This document shows, one piece after another, positions 42,567-50,339 of a stretch of DNA of 64,000 nt; within the stretch, counting starts at the first letter, position 1, and each line of letters starts with the position of its first letter. The DNA is from JACDAV01 sp964626755 (GTDB taxonomy: Bacteria; Chloroflexota; Limnocylindria; Limnocylindrales; CSP1-4). Position numbers and translations under genes: made by a program. The notes under the pieces are model-generated. The model saw only the letters and a program-made list of their open reading frames with translations, was not told the origin of the DNA and searched no databases. The DNA lies in contig CAZVGO010000028.1 of NCBI GenBank assembly GCA_964626755.1, forward strand, positions 186,001-250,000, given 5' to 3'.

Positions 42567-42614
42567 ATCATAGGTGGCTCGACAAGCACCAGTTGACAAG
42601 TCCAATGGGCCCTT
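42567..42614 (-). promoter_or_regulatory. Nuclease promoter region with inverted copy of the left repeat core
   Basis: TATGAT (minus strand, 42567-42572) is a good -10 for the nuclease gene. Just upstream on the same strand, 42600-42614 reads AAGGGCCCATTGGAC, which differs at one base from 38076-38090. Its position in the 97-bp gap between the DinB and nuclease genes makes it either a shared regulatory element or a module boundary. Confidence 0.4.
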
Positions 42615-42636
42615 CTTGGCGCGTGGCATAGGCGAG

Positions 42637-43179
42637 CTACAGCGAAGCGCGGACCTGATCGAGGGTGCGGTGGGCCTGGTTCATGTGGAAGCGGTCGTGG
42701 CCCGCGATGAGGCGGAACGTCAGCTCGTAGCTCTCGGGACCGCGCTCGGAATGGATGCCGTAGCGCGACCGATCCTCGACCGGCGCCCTGCGCCAGAGCG
42801 CGAGGTTCGCGGTGCGCAGAGCCAGGTGGAGGGCGAGCAATTCCTGCGGATCGGCGTCGCGGTGGCGGAGGCGCGAAGCCCAGAGGTCCTGGTCGTAACC
42901 GGGGATCGGCGGAGTGTCCTGGGCGAGGATCCAGCGGTACCGGCCGCTCGCGACGAGCTCGGCGTCGGTGATGTGCCCAAGAAGCTCCACGACCGACCAC
43001 TCGCCGGGCGCCGGCGGCGTGCGCAGGTCGGATCCGGCCTCGGCGATGAGCTCAGGGAGCTCGGTGAGCGTCCCCGACTGGACCTCGGCCGGGTCGTCGT
43101 CGCCGAGGAGGCCCAGGAGCATCGCCTGGTAGGCGTTCGGCTCGGCGACAGGATCGGGGCTGCGCCGCAGGGTCTTCAT
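42637..43179 (-). CDS. DinB-like four-helix metalloprotein
   Basis: The 180-residue protein matches the DinB/YfiT superfamily: an opening helix, EWSVVELLGHITDAELVASGRYRWIL with the first metal-ligand His, and LIAGHDRFHMNQAHRTLDQV carrying the other two His. These proteins bind Zn or Ni and often act as thiol-dependent transferases in stress response. ATG 43179 lies 8 bp after the small upstream gene, and the frame beyond it is Arg/Pro-rich and not credible. Confidence 0.85.
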   Translation of the reverse strand: MKTLRRSPDPVAEPNAYQAMLLGLLGDDDPAEVQSGTLTELPELIAEAGSDLRTPPAPGEWSVVELLGHITDAELVASGRYRWILAQDTPPIPGYDQDLWASRLRHRDADPQELLALHLALRTANLALWRRAPVEDRSRYGIHSERGPESYELTFRLIAGHDRFHMNQAHRTLDQVRASL

Positions 43180-43186
43180 CGCGAGC

Positions 43187-43444
43187 TCAGCTTCGCGGTC
43201 GGCGGTTTCGCTCTTCCTTCGGCGGGCGCGGCTCGTGCCCCGGGCGGGGCGGGCGGGGCAGCGTTCCGGGGGCCATGTCCGGGGCTCGCTCCTGGGGCGG
43301 CCGGGCGCGGGCGGCCTCGACCGCGGTCGCGAAGCTCTTGGCCGTCTCGGCGGGGAGACTCCCCAACCAGGCCGCCTCGATCTCCTTGATCCGCGTCGTC
43401 TCGGCGGCGCGCCGCTCATTTTCGAACTTCGAGTGCTTCGTCAA
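43187..43444 (-). CDS. Small basic/Pro-rich protein, 85 aa
   Basis: Start TTG 43444 is preceded by AGAGGA at 6 bases; an in-frame ATG at 43474 is possible. The N-terminal half is a charged helix (LTKHSKFENERRAAETTRIKEIEAAWL), the C-terminal half Pro/Arg-rich and probably disordered. It lies 8 bp before the DinB-like gene, so the two are likely co-transcribed. No family recognised. Confidence 0.5.
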   Translation of the reverse strand: MTKHSKFENERRAAETTRIKEIEAAWLGSLPAETAKSFATAVEAARARPPQERAPDMAPGTLPRPPRPGHEPRPPKEERNRRPRS

Positions 43445-43477
43445 CGCAAGTCCTCTCGTGATACAGCGTGCCAAAGC

Positions 43478-43508
43478 AAAAGGCCGCCCGCGGTGATGCG
43501 GGCGGCCT
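43478..43508 (-). terminator. Terminator of the cold-shock gene
   Basis: On the minus strand AGGCCGCCCGC (43508-43498), 6-base loop, GCGGGCGGCCT (43491-43481), then TTTT. An 11-bp perfect stem, 12 bases after the csp stop. Confidence 0.85.
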
Positions 43509-43519
43509 CTCGAGGCGGA

Positions 43520-43723
43520 TTAGGCCTTCGTAACGTCCTTCGCGCGGGGCCCCTTCGGGCTCTGCTCGATCTCGAAGGAGACCTTCTCTCCGCCGACGAG
43601 GCGGTCGAAGTCCAGCGAGGAATTGAGGCCGTCACGATGGAAGAAGTATTCCTTCTGATCGTCGGCGGCGATGAAGCCGAATCCGCGATCGGAAACAACC
43701 TTCTTGATGGTTCCGGTGGTCAC
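43520..43723 (-). CDS. csp: Cold-shock domain protein
   Basis: The 67-residue protein is a single cold-shock OB-fold: GTIKKVVSDRGFGFIAADDQKEYFFHRDGL with RNP1 (GFGFI) and RNP2 (YFFH), ending EIEQSPKGPRAKDVTKA. It binds single-stranded RNA/DNA. GTG 43723 follows GGAGG at 6 bases; longer starts upstream have no ribosome site and add non-homologous sequence. A strong terminator follows. Confidence 0.93.
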   Translation of the reverse strand: MTTGTIKKVVSDRGFGFIAADDQKEYFFHRDGLNSSLDFDRLVGGEKVSFEIEQSPKGPRAKDVTKA

Positions 43724-43876
43724 ATTGACCTCCACGTCTTCTCGAACGACAGACTGCAGACGAGCGGTCAGTTCGAGAAGGGGGTCGACCACACGAAGCA
43801 CGTCATAAGTCAATGACGAGCGAGCAGCGTAGCACATCTGTTCGAGAAAGGCCAACCCTGATCGGGGGCGCGGCCG

Positions 43877-43906
43877 GGCCGATGGTGCCCGCGGGCACCA
43901 TCGGCC
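43877..43906. repeat. 30-bp perfect palindrome
   Basis: GGCCGATGGTGCCCG (43877-43891) is followed at once by its exact reverse complement (43892-43906), with no loop. It stands alone in the 299-bp gap between the divergent cold-shock and thioredoxin genes, 117 bp before the thioredoxin ATG. Uninterrupted palindromes of this length are poor hairpins but good dimeric operators. No similar sequence is seen elsewhere in the window. Confidence 0.7.
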
Positions 43907-44022
43907 ACACTTGGGAGCGTGGTGACGACCGAATCGCCTCGTTCTGCGGCGGGAAGATCCTCCAGCTGGGCGATTGATCCGTCCGCGGTAGACTCGCCCT
44001 TCCGCTCGGAGGCATTGCGGCC

Positions 44023-44523
44023 ATGACGACCGTCGGACAAGAGAAGGCGCCCCCCGGCGAGGGCAAGCCCGTCTCGGTCCTCACCTGCCGCAACTGCGGA
44101 GCGAAGAACCGGATCGCGCCGAGCGAGCGCGGTGCGCCGCATTGCTCCGTCTGCGGCAAGCCTCTCCCGTGGGTCGTCGACGCGAACGAGGCGACGTTCG
44201 AGATCGAGGCGAAGGCGTCGCCGACGGTCGTCGTCGACCTCTGGGCGCCGTGGTGTGGGCCGTGCCGGATCGTCAGCCCGATGCTCGATCAGCTCGCCCG
44301 CGAGAGCGGCGGCCGGCTGAAGGTCGTGAAGGTCAACGTCGACGAGAACCCGGTCCTTGCCCAGCGGTTCAACGCGATGAGCATCCCGACGCTCGTGGTG
44401 ATGAAGGACGGCCAGGTGGTTCACCGGGTCGTCGGGGCTCTGCCGAAGCCCCAGCTCGAGGCCCAGATCGCGCCCCACCTCAAGCCCCCGAAGTCCCCGA
44501 CGCAGGAGGCCGCCCCACAATGA
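44023..44523 (+). CDS. Thioredoxin with N-terminal zinc ribbon (TrxC-like)
   Basis: The 166-residue protein has a Cys4 zinc ribbon (CRNCGAKN...CSVCGKPL, about residues 23-46) and a thioredoxin domain with VVVDLWAPWCGPCRIVSPMLDQLA (active-site WCGPC), VKVNVDENPVLAQRFNAMSIPTLVVMKDGQ (cis-Pro) and a Pro-rich tail. This is the thioredoxin-2 layout, linked to oxidative stress. The oxidoreductase gene starts in its stop codon (ATGA), so the two proteins are made together. Confidence 0.93.
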   Translation: MTTVGQEKAPPGEGKPVSVLTCRNCGAKNRIAPSERGAPHCSVCGKPLPWVVDANEATFEIEAKASPTVVVDLWAPWCGPCRIVSPMLDQLARESGGRLKVVKVNVDENPVLAQRFNAMSIPTLVVMKDGQVVHRVVGALPKPQLEAQIAPHLKPPKSPTQEAAPQ

Positions 44524-45437
44524 AGATCGGAGCGATCGTTCCCCAGGGCTGGCAGGGCGAGTACGACGGCTGGGACCCGCTCGACGCGTGGCGGCGAACG
44601 GTCGAGGTCGCGAAGCAGGCGGATCGGCTCGGCTTCGAGTCCATCTGGCTGTTCGACCACTTCCACACGGTCCCCCGCCCGACCGACGAGATCACGTTCG
44701 AGTCGTTCACGTCGCTGTCGGCGCTCGCCGCCCAGACCGAGCGGGCGCGCCTCGGCCACATCGTCATCTGCACGGCGTTCCGCAACCCGGCACTCACCGC
44801 GAAGATGATCTCGACGATGGATTCGATCTCCGGGGGCCGGATGGACCTGGGGATCGGCGCCGGCTGGAAGCGCGACGAGTGGATCGCCTACGGCTACGGC
44901 TTCCCGGAGACGAAGGAGCGGCTCGCGGCGCTGGCCGACCACCTCGAGGTCATCACCCGGATGCTCGCGGGCGACAGGCACCAGCACGCGACGTTCAAGG
45001 GCAGGTATGCCGAGGTGAAGGACGCGATCAATGTCCCGAAGCCGATCCAGAAGCCGCGCGTCCCGATCATGGTCGGCGGCAACGGCCCGAACGTCACGTG
45101 GCGCCTCGCCGCGAAACACGCCGACGAATTGAACGTCGATGGGATGTCCCCGGAAGACGTCAAGGCGGCGCTGCCGGTCATCCGGAGCCGCTGCGAGGAG
45201 ATCGGCCGCGACCCGGCGAGCCTGCCGGTCTCGGTCCACGTCTGGCCCTCGGTGCTGGCGAAGGCGGGACGGGCGAGAGTCGAGCAGCTTGCGGCGTACC
45301 GCGAGGTCGGTGTGAGCCGGGTGATGACCCTGCTGCACGCGTCCGCGACGTCGGACGAGGCGCTCGAATCGCTCGCGGCGGACGCGCGCGCAGCCGGGGT
45401 CGAGATGGCCGAGGGAGCTACAGCGACCGTTCGATAG
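44520..45437 (+). CDS. Luciferase-like (probably F420-dependent) oxidoreductase
   Basis: The 305-residue TIM-barrel protein belongs to the LLM family: GFESIWLFDHFHTVPRP near the start, RARLGHIVICTAFRNPALTAKMISTMDSISGGRMDLGIGAGWKRDEW, and VPIMVGGNGPNVTWRLAAKHADELN. The lack of typical FMN-reductase partners and the F420-type sequence pattern favour F420 as cofactor. ATG 44520 overlaps the thioredoxin stop by 4 bp. Substrate unknown; co-translation with thioredoxin hints at redox defence. Confidence 0.85.
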   Translation: MKIGAIVPQGWQGEYDGWDPLDAWRRTVEVAKQADRLGFESIWLFDHFHTVPRPTDEITFESFTSLSALAAQTERARLGHIVICTAFRNPALTAKMISTMDSISGGRMDLGIGAGWKRDEWIAYGYGFPETKERLAALADHLEVITRMLAGDRHQHATFKGRYAEVKDAINVPKPIQKPRVPIMVGGNGPNVTWRLAAKHADELNVDGMSPEDVKAALPVIRSRCEEIGRDPASLPVSVHVWPSVLAKAGRARVEQLAAYREVGVSRVMTLLHASATSDEALESLAADARAAGVEMAEGATATVR

Positions 45438-45503
45438 CGCCAGGCGGGCGCGAGGCGCACACTGAGGCTCATAGACACTCGACCACGCTTGGAGGACGTC
45501 GCC

Positions 45504-46175
45504 ATGGCCAGGAAGTCGGCCGCGGGTAGCGCGAGCAAGACCCGTCGCGCAGCGGAAAAGTCCAGCGCGAAGCGCGGGAGCCAGTCTGACGGCTTCGCGC
45601 GGACGAACGGGCGACGCATCTCCCCCACCCCGAGGCTGAGCCGGCCGAGCGGTGAGGTTCAGAAGTTCGGGACGCTCCGGCTCATGCCGATCGCACTCGA
45701 TGCGCGTGCCCGGGCCCAGACCTCGCAGATGCTGAACGTCATCCTCGCCGACACGACGATCCTCTACTCGCTTTACAAGAAGCACCACTGGCTCGTCGCC
45801 GGCCCGACGTTCTACCAGCTCCACCTCCTGTTCGACAAGCATGCCGAGGAGCAGTCCGGGCTGATCGACCTGCTGGCGGAACGCGTCCAGACCCTCGGCG
45901 GGATCGCCGTCGGCGACCCGCGCCACGCCGCCGAGCTGACGACGATCGACCGGCCGCCGAACGGGGCCGAATCGGCGCCGGACATGATCTCCCGGACGCT
46001 CCGGGCCCACGAGGTGGTCATCGAGAAGACGCGGCGGGCGATCGACGCAACCGAGAAGAACGAGGACTGGGGCTCGAACGACCTGCTGATGGGCGACGTG
46101 CTGCGCGCGAATGAGCTCCAGGTGTGGTTCCTCTCGGCGCACGTCGTCGACATGCCGCTCGTCGAGGACGACTGA
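45504..46175 (+). CDS. dps: Dps-family ferritin with long basic N-terminal tail
   Basis: The 223-residue protein has a four-helix Dps domain from about residue 65: LNVILADTTILYSLYKKHHWLVAGPTFYQLHLLFDKHAEEQSGLIDLLAERVQTLGG, with the His and Asp/Glu of the inter-subunit ferroxidase site. The first ~60 residues are a Lys/Arg/Ser-rich disordered tail (ARKSAAGSASKTRRAAEKSSAKRG) suited to DNA binding, as in E. coli Dps but longer. ATG 45504 follows GGAGG. It should store iron and protect DNA during starvation or peroxide stress. Confidence 0.9.
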   Translation: MARKSAAGSASKTRRAAEKSSAKRGSQSDGFARTNGRRISPTPRLSRPSGEVQKFGTLRLMPIALDARARAQTSQMLNVILADTTILYSLYKKHHWLVAGPTFYQLHLLFDKHAEEQSGLIDLLAERVQTLGGIAVGDPRHAAELTTIDRPPNGAESAPDMISRTLRAHEVVIEKTRRAIDATEKNEDWGSNDLLMGDVLRANELQVWFLSAHVVDMPLVEDD

Positions 46176-46192
46176 CAGACAGGCGGCTTGTT

Positions 46193-46265
46193 CGCTGCAG
46201 GGCGACAGATTCGTCCGTTCAGGGCGTCCATGGACGGGCCGCTCGCTTCAGGGCGACAGATCTGT
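46193..46265. repeat. Two 22-bp direct repeats at 51-bp period
   Basis: CGCTKCAGGGCGACAGATYYGT occurs at 46193-46214 and 46244-46265 (19 of 22 identical), 51 bp apart, in the 284-bp gap between dps and the next gene. A diverged third copy may start near 46348. No gene is seen in the gap. The same 51-bp period occurs at 9748-9878 with different sequence. Confidence 0.55.
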
Positions 46266-46459
46266 GCGGAATCCCGCCACGGGTGCCCATGATGGGTCCG
46301 CCAGGCTTGGCGATGGCCCGGCGGACCCGAACTCGCGTCGCACCGTTCGCTTGCAGCGAACAGCTGCGCGTCCGAGGCCTTGGGAGCGCGCCTGGAGGCA
46401 ACAATTGTCAACTGGAGGCGAGCAGCTCCGCTTCCGCCAACCGAATCGGACCCTGAGGG

Positions 46460-47935
46460 ATGCCCGAGTTCGCCGCTCCCGACTACCAGCTCGCGCGACT
46501 CGTCATCGAGCGCGGGCTCGGGGCGATCTACCTGATCGCATTCGTCGTCGCGCTGCGCCAGTTCCCGGCGCTCGTCGGTGAGCGCGGCCTCGACCCGGCG
46601 AACCGGATCATCCGCGGGACGCGGTTCTGGCAGACGCCGAGCCTGTTCCACTGGCGCTACTCGGACCGCCTCCTCCGGGCGGTGTCGTGGGTCGGCATCG
46701 TCGTGTCCGGCGCGATCGTCCTCGGGCTCGCCCAGCGGGCCCCGCTGCCGGTCACGATGCTGTGCTGGCTCGTCCTCTGGGCGCTCTACCTGTCGATCGT
46801 CAACGTCGGCGGGCGGTTCTACGGGTTCGGCTGGGAGACGCTCCTCCTCGAGGCGGGCTTCCTCGCGATCTTCCTCGGCAACGCCGAGGTGGCGCCGCCG
46901 TGGCTGGTCATTCTCCTGTTCCGCTGGCTTGCCTTCAGGGTCGAGTTCGGGGCGGGCCTCATCAAGCTCCGCGGCGATGCGTGCTGGCGGCAGCTGACCT
47001 GCATGGAGTGGCACCACGAGACCCAGCCGCTGCCGAACCCGCTGTCGTGGTTCTTCCACCACCTCCCCCGCCCCGTCCACCGCCTCGAGGCGATCGGCAA
47101 CTTCGTCGCCCAGCTCGTCCTGCCGTTCGGTCTGTTCCTGCCCCAGCCGTTCGCGTCGGTCGCCGCCGTGCTCCTGATCGCCACCCAGCTCTACCTCGTG
47201 GTCAGCGGCAACTACGCCTGGCTCAACTGGATCACAATCGTCGTGGCAGCCGCGGGCATCGCCGACCAGGTCGCGCCGGAGGCCGTCCGCTCGGTGCTGG
47301 GAATCGACGCCGCCTTCAGCGGCTTCGTCGCGCCGCCGGGCTGGTTCGTCGTCGCGGTCCTCGGGCTCACGCTCGCAGTCGTCGTCCTGAGCTACTACCC
47401 GGTTCGCAACCTGCTCAGCCGGTACCAGGCGATGAACGCGTCCTTCGAGCCGTTCCACCTGGTCAACACGTACGGGGCGTTCGGGACCGTGGGGCGGACC
47501 CGCTACGAGGTCATCGTCGAGGGCACCGACGCCGAGGAGCTGAGCGACGTCACGGTCTGGCGCGAGTACGAGTTCAAGGCGAAGCCGGGCGGCGTGCGGC
47601 GGATCCCGCCCCAGGTCGCGCCGTACCATCTCCGCCTCGACTGGCTCATGTGGTTCCTGCCGCTCTCGCCGGCCTACGGAGAGGGCTGGTTCCCGGCGTT
47701 CCTCAGCCGCCTGATCCTGGGAGACCCGGCCATCCTTCGCCTCCTTCGCCACAACCCGTTCCCCCAGCGGCCGCCGGTCTACGTCCGCGCTCGCCTGTTC
47801 CGCTACCGGTTCACGACGTGGGCGGAGCTGCGGGCGACCGGCGCCTGGTGGGATCGGTCCTATGCCGGGGTGTTCGTCCCGCCACTCCGCTTGCGCCACG
47901 CGGACCTGGGTGACGATCCGAAGGGGCTCGTGTGA
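46460..47935 (+). CDS. Lipase-maturation-factor-like membrane protein
   Basis: The 491-residue protein has about eight transmembrane helices and the LMF1 family hallmarks: WHYETQPLPNP-type motif (here EWHHETQPLPNPLSWFFHHLP, about residue 190), FGWETLLLEAGFLAIF, RVEFGAGLIKLRGDACWRQLTCM, NLLSRYQAMNASFEPFHLVNTYGAFG and a soluble C-terminal domain ending in WDRSYAGVF. In animals LMF1 matures lipases in the ER; bacterial members are uncharacterised. The following FAD-protein gene overlaps its stop by 4 bp. Confidence 0.9.
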   Translation: MPEFAAPDYQLARLVIERGLGAIYLIAFVVALRQFPALVGERGLDPANRIIRGTRFWQTPSLFHWRYSDRLLRAVSWVGIVVSGAIVLGLAQRAPLPVTMLCWLVLWALYLSIVNVGGRFYGFGWETLLLEAGFLAIFLGNAEVAPPWLVILLFRWLAFRVEFGAGLIKLRGDACWRQLTCMEWHHETQPLPNPLSWFFHHLPRPVHRLEAIGNFVAQLVLPFGLFLPQPFASVAAVLLIATQLYLVVSGNYAWLNWITIVVAAAGIADQVAPEAVRSVLGIDAAFSGFVAPPGWFVVAVLGLTLAVVVLSYYPVRNLLSRYQAMNASFEPFHLVNTYGAFGTVGRTRYEVIVEGTDAEELSDVTVWREYEFKAKPGGVRRIPPQVAPYHLRLDWLMWFLPLSPAYGEGWFPAFLSRLILGDPAILRLLRHNPFPQRPPVYVRARLFRYRFTTWAELRATGAWWDRSYAGVFVPPLRLRHADLGDDPKGLV

Positions 47936-49371
47936 GCCCCACCTCCGAGGTCCTCGACGCGGTGGTCGTCGGGGGCGGCCCGAACGGCCTCGCGGCCGCG
48001 ATCGCGCTCGCGCGCGAGGGCCGCTCCGTCCGCCTGGTCGAAGGCGCGCCGACGGTCGGCGGCGGGGTGCGCTCGGCGGAGGTGACGCTGCCCCGTTTCG
48101 TCCACGACGTGTGCAGCTCGATCCACCCGTTCGGGCGAACGTCGCCGTTCTTCGCCTCGCTCGATCTCGGCGCGCGGATCTCCTGGATCGACCCGCCCTA
48201 CAGCCTGGGACACCCCCTCGACGACGGGAGCGCGGTGCTCGTCGAGCGCGACGTCGACGCGACGGCCTCGCGGCTGGGGCGGGACGCGGACGCGTACCGT
48301 CGCCTGTTCGGATGGCTCGTGCAAGACTGGGATTCCCTCCTGCCCGATCTCCTCGGCCCGTTCCACGTCCCGCTCGAAGCGGCCCGCACGCTGCGCCTCG
48401 CCCGGTTCGGGCTGCTGGCGATCCGTTCCGCAACGTCGATCGCGCGGCGCTTTCGCGGCGAGCCCGCGCGGGCGCTGCTCGGCGGGGCGGCCGCACACTC
48501 CCTCATCCGCCTCAGCGAGCCGACTAGCGCCGCCGCCACGCTCGTCATGCTCGCGAGCGCACACGCCGACGGCTGGCCGTTTCCGGAGGGCGGCGCCGGG
48601 CGGATTCCGGACGCCCTCGCCGCGGAGCTGAAGCGGCTCGGTGGATCGATCGAGACGGGGCGGCTCATCACCCGGATCGACGAGCTGCCGCCCCACCGGG
48701 TCGCGCTGTTCGATGTCGCGCCGCGCCAGTTGCTCGCGATCGCGGGCTCGCGGCTGTCCGGCGGCTACCGGCGCGCTCTCGAGCGGTTCCGCCACGGCCC
48801 GGGCGTGTTCAAGCTCGACCTGGCGCTCGACGGGCCGATCCCGTGGCGGGCGGCCGAGCTGGGCCGCGCGGGCACCGTCCACCTGGGCGGCTCGTTCGAG
48901 GAGATCGCGCGGTCCGAGGCGGAGGTCGCCGCGGGCCGAACATCGGCGAACCCGTTCGTCCTCCTCGCCCAGCACAGCCTGTTCGACCGCACCCGCGCCC
49001 CCGAGGGGCAGCACACCGTCTGGGCGTACTGCCACGTCCCGAATGGATCCGCGGCGGACATGACGGAGCCGATCCTGTCCCAGATCGAGCGCTTTGCGCC
49101 GGGCTTCCGCGAACGCATCCTCCTGAAGACCCCGACCGGACCCGCCCTGCTCGAGGCGTACAACGCGAACAACGTGGGTGGCGACATCGCCGGCGGGCGG
49201 AACGACCTCCGGCAACTCTTCACCCGACCGTCGTTGCGGCTCTTCGACCCGTACTCGACTCCGGATCCGGGCATCTTCCTGTGCTCCGCATCGACCCCAC
49301 CGGGCGGCGGTGTCCACGGGATGTGCGGCCTCCACGCCGCTCGCTCGGCGGGTCGCCGTTTCGGCTCATGA
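47932..49371 (+). CDS. FAD-dependent oxidoreductase, phytoene-desaturase/amine-oxidase fold
   Basis: The 479-residue protein starts at GTG 47932 in the previous stop. An N-terminal Rossmann motif binds FAD (DAVVVGGGPNGLAAAIALAREGRSVRLVEG, then GGGVRSAEVT). The C-terminal part has GNYNANNVGGDIAGG-type sequence and FLCSASTPPGGGVHGMCGLHAARSAG, the FAD-closing motif of carotenoid desaturase-like proteins. No carotenoid biosynthesis gene is nearby. Coupling to an LMF1-like protein suggests a lipid or membrane substrate; this is inference. Confidence 0.85.
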   Translation: MSPTSEVLDAVVVGGGPNGLAAAIALAREGRSVRLVEGAPTVGGGVRSAEVTLPRFVHDVCSSIHPFGRTSPFFASLDLGARISWIDPPYSLGHPLDDGSAVLVERDVDATASRLGRDADAYRRLFGWLVQDWDSLLPDLLGPFHVPLEAARTLRLARFGLLAIRSATSIARRFRGEPARALLGGAAAHSLIRLSEPTSAAATLVMLASAHADGWPFPEGGAGRIPDALAAELKRLGGSIETGRLITRIDELPPHRVALFDVAPRQLLAIAGSRLSGGYRRALERFRHGPGVFKLDLALDGPIPWRAAELGRAGTVHLGGSFEEIARSEAEVAAGRTSANPFVLLAQHSLFDRTRAPEGQHTVWAYCHVPNGSAADMTEPILSQIERFAPGFRERILLKTPTGPALLEAYNANNVGGDIAGGRNDLRQLFTRPSLRLFDPYSTPDPGIFLCSASTPPGGGVHGMCGLHAARSAGRRFGS

Positions 49372-49411
49372 CCCAGTTGCAAGCGAGCCTGTCATGCAAA
49401 CGCAAGCGCGC

Positions 49412-49441
49412 TTGACTCGAAATTCCACGCTGCGCTAGGAT
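49412..49441 (+). promoter_or_regulatory. Promoter of the iron-permease gene; near-leaderless
   Basis: TTGACT (49412-49417), 18-bp spacer, TAGGAT (49436-49441). The expected start point is about 49448, next to the ATG at 49449, and there is no ribosome site, so the mRNA is probably leaderless. Confidence 0.55.
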
Positions 49442-49448
49442 TTCGCCG

Positions 49449-50339
49449 ATGGATCTGGGTGCACTGACGAGCGGCCTCCTGACGGGCCTGCGGGAGGGCG
49501 TCGAAGCCGCTCTCATCGTGAGCATCGTTCTCGCCTACCTCGCGAGGACGGGCAACCGGCAGCACTTTGGCCGCATCTGGCTGGGTGCCGGCGCCGCAAT
49601 CGCATTGAGCGTGGCGGTCGGCGTGGCGCTGTTCGTGACGATCGGCGGATTCGAGGAGCCGTACGAGCAGATCTTCGAGGGCATCGCGATGCTCGTAGCC
49701 GCGGCCGTCGTCACGTGGATGCTCTTCTGGATGCGCCGCCAGGCCGCGTCGGTCAAGGGTGCGCTCCATGCGGCGGTCGACCGGGTGCTCAACGAGGGGA
49801 CCGTGTGGGGCCTCGTCCTCCTCGCGTTCACGGCGGTCATCCGGGAGGGGATCGAGACGTCGCTGTTCCTCGTGGGCCAGGTGAACTCGGCGGACACGGC
49901 GGCGCCGTCCGTCCTCCTCGGGGCCGTGATCGGCCTTGCGATCGCGGTGCTCCTCGGCTGGGGCTTCTATCGCGGTAGCCGCCGGATCAACCTCGCATCG
50001 TTCTTCAAATGGACCGGCGTCGGGCTCATCTTCATCGCGGCCGGCCTCCTGAGCCACGCGATCCACGAGTTCATCGAGGTGGGGGTCATCCGGTTCGGAA
50101 CCCAGACCGCGTTCGACATCAGCGCGATCCTGCCCCACGACGACGCGAGCGGGAACCTGATGGGCCAGTTCCTCCGGGCGCTGTTCGGCTACACGTCCAC
50201 GCCCGAGGTCACCACGCTCGTCGTCCACGTGGCGTACGTCGTCAGCGTGCTGGCGCTCTACCTCCGCCCGACGGCGCCGCGGCCGCCGCTCGTGACACAG
50301 CCTTCGGCCGGCCCTGAGGCCGGCCCCGCGCAGACCTGA
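49449..50339 (+). CDS. efeU: FTR1-family high-affinity iron permease
   Basis: The 296-residue protein has seven predicted transmembrane helices and both REGxE iron motifs: GLREGVEAALIVSIVLAYLARTG in helix 1 and VIREGIETSLFLVG in helix 4. EfeU/FTR1 proteins import ferric iron, usually with EfeO and EfeB; neither partner gene is adjacent. It stands near dps, fitting iron handling in this stretch. Its 3' end is overlapped by the frame of the truncated PPOX gene on the other strand. Confidence 0.92.
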   Translation: MDLGALTSGLLTGLREGVEAALIVSIVLAYLARTGNRQHFGRIWLGAGAAIALSVAVGVALFVTIGGFEEPYEQIFEGIAMLVAAAVVTWMLFWMRRQAASVKGALHAAVDRVLNEGTVWGLVLLAFTAVIREGIETSLFLVGQVNSADTAAPSVLLGAVIGLAIAVLLGWGFYRGSRRINLASFFKWTGVGLIFIAAGLLSHAIHEFIEVGVIRFGTQTAFDISAILPHDDASGNLMGQFLRALFGYTSTPEVTTLVVHVAYVVSVLALYLRPTAPRPPLVTQPSAGPEAGPAQT

